Positions 5,941-8,126 of a DNA stretch of 8,126 nucleotides are shown here, piece by piece. The stretch lies in the NCBI GenBank assembly GCA_902797555.1, contig CADBTM010000003.1:1-8126 (forward strand), given 5' to 3'. The DNA is from Oscillospiraceae bacterium. Its GTDB lineage: Bacteria; Bacillota; Clostridia; Oscillospirales; Butyricicoccaceae. Under the pieces are notes generated by a model. The model ran no database searches. It saw only the letters and a list, made by a program, of their open reading frames with translations, and was not told the origin of the DNA. How positions within the stretch are numbered: position 1 is the stretch's first letter; each line of letters opens with the position of its first letter. The position numbers and the translations under genes are program-made.

Positions 5941-6693
5941 ATGCAAGAGACAGAAAAAAAGCCCTCCCTGCTCTACCGCATCATCCGGTGGCTGGTGTGG
6001 GTGTTTTATCCCAAAATCCAAACCGAAGGCGTGGAAAATCTCCCGGACGAGCCGGCGATCCTTGTGGGCAACCACAGCCAGATGCACGGCCCTCTGGCCT
6101 GCGAGCTTCATTCTCCCCGGCTGCGCTACACCTGGTGCGCCGCCCAGATGATGGTGCTCAAGGAGGTTCCCGGCTATGCCTTTTCCGACTTTTGGCGGGA
6201 CAAGCCAAAGTCCGTTCAGTGGTTTTATCACATCCTGTCCCATCTCATCGCGCCGCTGGCGGTGTGCCTGTTCAACAACGCCAACACCATCCCCGTTTAT
6301 TACGACATGCGGGTGATGACCACCTTCCGTCAGACCGTGCAGCGTCTGCAGGAGGGCGCCGACGTGGTGATCTTTCCCGAAAAGGCCGAAAAGTACAACC
6401 ACATCGTCTACGCTTTTCAGGAAAACTTTGTGGACGTGGCAAAGCTGTATTACAAGCGCACCGGGAAGAAGCTCTCCTTCGTCCCGTTTTATGTTGCGCC
6501 CAAGCTGAAAAAGATGGTATACGGCAAGCCCATCGCCTTTGATCCCTCAGCGCCCATCGCCGACGAGCGGCAGCGCATTTGCTCCCTGTGCGCCGAGAGC
6601 ATCACCGCGCTGGCCGAGAGCCTGCCCCGGCACACGGTCATTCCTTACCGCAACATTCCCAAGCGGGAGTATCCCGAAAATCTTCCGAGGTGA
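5941..6693 (+). CDS. PlsC-like lysophospholipid/glycerolipid acyltransferase, divergent active site
   Basis: A 250-residue protein of the 1-acyl-glycerol-3-phosphate acyltransferase superfamily, which moves fatty acyl groups onto lipid acceptors at the inner face of the membrane. After an amphipathic or membrane-associated stretch at 11-24, block I reads VGNHSQMHGPL (42-52). The catalytic His is His45, but the HX4D aspartate position holds Gly50. FPEK at 145-148 stands at the FPEGTR block, and FVPFYVAPK near 180-188 resembles block IV, followed by YGKPIAFD. Length is normal for the family. The ATG at 5941 follows a weak AGAGG site 6 bases upstream. It leads a tight operon with a PAP2-type membrane protein and a GtrA-like protein, so a role in envelope lipids is likely. 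The altered motifs suggest either a separate subfamily with another acceptor or a changed mechanism. The exact substrate is unknown. Confidence 0.82.
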   Translation: MQETEKKPSLLYRIIRWLVWVFYPKIQTEGVENLPDEPAILVGNHSQMHGPLACELHSPRLRYTWCAAQMMVLKEVPGYAFSDFWRDKPKSVQWFYHILSHLIAPLAVCLFNNANTIPVYYDMRVMTTFRQTVQRLQEGADVVIFPEKAEKYNHIVYAFQENFVDVAKLYYKRTGKKLSFVPFYVAPKLKKMVYGKPIAFDPSAPIADERQRICSLCAESITALAESLPRHTVIPYRNIPKREYPENLPR

Positions 6694-6697
6694 ACCC

Positions 6698-7372
6698 ATG
6701 CCAAAGCCTGTTGTTGATTACCGCGGCTTTCGTCTGAACAAGCTGAACGATCCCCGCTTTTCCCATCTCAAGTATCTGCTGGGGTGGGTGGGATATTTTA
6801 TCCTGTACTTTCTCACGGAAAATCTGATCCCCGCAGAAAAATGCCACCCCATGCACTGCATCGTGGACGACTGGATCCCCTTCTGCGAATACTTTGTCAT
6901 CTTTTACGTTTTCTGGTATGTTCTGGTGGCGGGCTCGCTGCTCAATTACGCGCTGTATGATGTGGAAAGCTTTAAAAAGCTCCAGACCTTTATCATCATC
7001 ACCCAGGTCATCGCCATGGCGACCTACATCCTCTACCCCTCCCGGCAGGATCTGCGGCCGGAGGTTTTTGACCGGAACAACTTCTTCACGTGGGTGATGG
7101 GCATCATCTATGGCTTTGACACCAGCACCGGCGTCTGCCCCTCTCTCCATGTGGCCTATTCGCTGGGCATCCTGTCGGTGTGCTGGAAGGACGGCAAGCT
7201 GGCCATGTGGAAAAAGCTTGGCATCCTGCTGTCGGTGATCCTCATCGCCCTGGCCACCATGTTCGTCAAGCAGCATTCGGCGGTGGACGTCGCCGCCGCC
7301 CTCATCCTCGGTCTGGTCACCGAGGCCATCGTCTACGGAAACGATTGGATCAAAAAGTGGAAACGGAGCTGA
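6698..7372 (+). CDS. PAP2-superfamily membrane protein, Aur1/Ipt1-like phosphotransferase type
   Basis: A 224-residue polytopic membrane protein with about six hydrophobic helices. The phosphatase/phosphotransferase motifs are in order: RP at 120-121 in YPSRQDLRPEV, CPSLHVAYS at 147-155 with His151, and KQHSAVDVAAA at 191-201 with His193 and Asp197. This H-x3-D form of the third motif and the PSLHV form of the second are those of the PAP2_3 group, which includes yeast inositol-phosphoceramide synthase (Aur1) and bacterial homologues, as well as plain lipid phosphatases. The ATG at 6698 lies 4 bases after the acyltransferase stop, with GAGG (6687-6690) 7 bases upstream; longer in-frame extensions would overlap the acyltransferase gene deeply and are rejected. 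The likely substrate is a lipid phosphate or polyprenyl phosphate, or a headgroup exchange on a phospholipid. The motifs do not separate hydrolysis from transfer. Confidence 0.85.
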   Translation: MPKPVVDYRGFRLNKLNDPRFSHLKYLLGWVGYFILYFLTENLIPAEKCHPMHCIVDDWIPFCEYFVIFYVFWYVLVAGSLLNYALYDVESFKKLQTFIIITQVIAMATYILYPSRQDLRPEVFDRNNFFTWVMGIIYGFDTSTGVCPSLHVAYSLGILSVCWKDGKLAMWKKLGILLSVILIALATMFVKQHSAVDVAAALILGLVTEAIVYGNDWIKKWKRS

Positions 7373-7376
7373 TCCC

Positions 7377-7790
7377 ATGAAAGAATGGAAACGGGTACTC
7401 AAGTTTGCGCTGTTTTCCGCCAGCGCGGGCATCATCGAGATCGTCACCTTCACCCTGCTCAACGAGACGCTGCATCTGTCCTATTGGGTGAGCTATGTGA
7501 TCGCACTGGTGCTGTCGGTGCTGTGGAACTTTACCTTCAACCGCAGGTTTACCTTCCAGTCGGCCACCAATGTGCCAAAAGCCATGCTGAAGGTCGCCCT
7601 CTTTTACGCCGTCTTCACCCCCCTTTCCGCCAAGGCAGAGGACATTCTCACCATGCGCTACGGCTGGAACGAGTATCTGGTGACCGGGCTGAATATGGCG
7701 GTCAACCTGGTGACCGAGTTTTTGTATCAGCGGTTTTTCGTATTCCGGGATTCGCTGGATACCCTGCAATCCGCCAAAAAGGAGAAATAA
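7377..7790 (+). CDS. GtrA-like membrane protein
   Basis: A 137-residue protein with four predicted helices (about 8-28, 35-55, 70-88 and 100-120), the size and layout of the GtrA/DPMS family. The family signatures are clear: LWNFTFNRRFTF at 49-60 after helix two, and LYQRFFVF at 116-123 at the end of helix four. GtrA proteins help present or flip undecaprenyl-phosphate-linked sugars for cell-surface glycosylation, though for most members the activity is not shown. The ATG at 7377 lies 4 bases after the PAP2 gene stop, with CGGAG (7364-7368) at 8 bases. No glycosyltransferase gene is in this operon, so its partner must lie elsewhere, or its role here may concern another lipid-linked group. Confidence 0.9.
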   Translation: MKEWKRVLKFALFSASAGIIEIVTFTLLNETLHLSYWVSYVIALVLSVLWNFTFNRRFTFQSATNVPKAMLKVALFYAVFTPLSAKAEDILTMRYGWNEYLVTGLNMAVNLVTEFLYQRFFVFRDSLDTLQSAKKEK

Positions 7791-7791
7791 C

Positions 7792-7959
7792 ATGAAAACC
7801 GTTCCCATCCGCAAAATGAGCAAAAAAGCCCAGAAGGAATATCACAGTCGGCAGCGGGGCACCTGGGAGGGCGTCAGCCCGATCAGCCGCACCGTCCCCA
7901 GCGGCAAGGTCTATAACCGGAAGAGATGGAAGATCGCTGATCGCAAAAACATGGACTGA
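7792..7959 (+). CDS. Small, very basic protein of unknown function (55 residues)
   Basis: An ORF of 55 residues starting MKTVPIRKMSKKAQ. The ATG is one base after the GtrA-gene stop, and AAGGAG lies 7 bases upstream (7779-7784), as good a site as any in the window, so translation is credible. It has 16 Lys/Arg against 4 Asp/Glu, no Cys, no hydrophobic helix and no signal peptide. The middle holds a patterned stretch, RGTWEGVSPISRTVPSGK (22-39), then VYNRKRWK (40-47), which looks like a conserved core rather than random coding. High positive charge suggests binding to nucleic acid, ribosomes or the acidic inner membrane face. Coupling to three membrane-lipid genes makes the last option worth considering. 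I do not recognise a named family. Confidence 0.72.
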   Translation: MKTVPIRKMSKKAQKEYHSRQRGTWEGVSPISRTVPSGKVYNRKRWKIADRKNMD

Positions 7960-7983
7960 AAAAGCAGGAATTTTTTCATTTTT
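7957..7983 (+). terminator. Weak AT-rich hairpin terminator after the small basic protein
   Basis: TGAAAAA (7957-7963) and TTTTTCA (7972-7978) form a 7-bp stem around an 8-base loop, followed by TTTTT at 7979-7983. The stem includes the stop codon and has little GC, so termination is probably partial, but no better candidate lies before the tRNA promoter. Confidence 0.4.
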
Positions 7984-7987
7984 GTGC

Positions 7988-8016
7988 TTGACAACCGGCC
8001 TTCCTTGTGCTATTAT
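7988..8016 (+). promoter_or_regulatory. Promoter of tRNA-Ala
   Basis: TTGACA (7988-7993) matches consensus, TATTAT (8011-8016) differs at one base, the spacer is 17 bases, and TGC before the -10 box forms an extended element. Transcription should start near 8023, about 28 bases before the tRNA. This strength is usual for stable RNA genes. Confidence 0.85.
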
Positions 8017-8050
8017 AAACAAGCGGTCAAGAAAGGCCGGAAGTAAATAT

Positions 8051-8126
<76 letters not shown>

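Noticed and set aside
5783..6151. An open frame starting ATGA at the stop of the TlpA-like gene and running into the acyltransferase gene
   Set aside because: It has no good ribosome site, crosses the promoter at 5861-5889, and overlaps a well-supported gene in another frame.

Overview
The window looks like ordinary chromosomal DNA of a GC-rich, low-GC-type-promoter Firmicute, most likely a gut Clostridia member (Oscillospiraceae-like). This is an inference from strong AGGAGG ribosome sites, near-consensus sigma-A promoters, a YtrA-type GntR regulator next to an ABC ATPase, an S11 D,D-carboxypeptidase with a membrane tail, a CcdA/TlpA pair and a tRNA-Ala with encoded CCA. No phage, insertion sequence, CRISPR array or toxin/defence system is visible. 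Every stretch between genes is shorter than about 160 bases.

Minus-strand half (1-4427), read from right to left. A D-alanyl-D-alanine carboxypeptidase (3186-4427) ends at a clear hairpin terminator. A large lipoprotein follows (644-3085), joining a PstS-like substrate-binding domain to a C-terminal region that resembles the DUF3298/RsiV fold. It ends at a second strong terminator, which abuts a consensus promoter for a short GntR/YtrA-family repressor (149-514). A perfect 19-bp palindrome lies over the presumed start of that transcript and suggests autoregulation. The repressor gene overlaps an ABC transporter ATPase gene (1-156, cut by the window edge), whose Walker A motif has Ala in place of the usual Ser/Thr after the Lys.

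Plus-strand half (4428-8126). Back-to-back promoters separate the carboxypeptidase from a ccdA-tlpA operon (4568-5786), which would carry reducing power across the membrane to an extracytoplasmic thioredoxin-like protein. A second promoter drives a tight four-gene operon (5941-7959): a divergent PlsC-like acyltransferase, an Aur1/Ipt1-like PAP2-family membrane protein, a GtrA-like four-helix membrane protein and a 55-residue very basic small protein. Junctions are 4, 4 and 1 bases. The window ends with a strong promoter and a complete tRNA-Ala(GGC).

Taken together the window is mostly cell-envelope biology: peptidoglycan trimming, extracytoplasmic thiol reduction, membrane lipid or lipid-linked sugar handling, and a surface binding protein. 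The best candidates for something undescribed are the PstS-like/DUF3298-like fusion lipoprotein and the acyltransferase-PAP2-GtrA-small-protein operon, in which the acyltransferase lacks the usual catalytic Asp.
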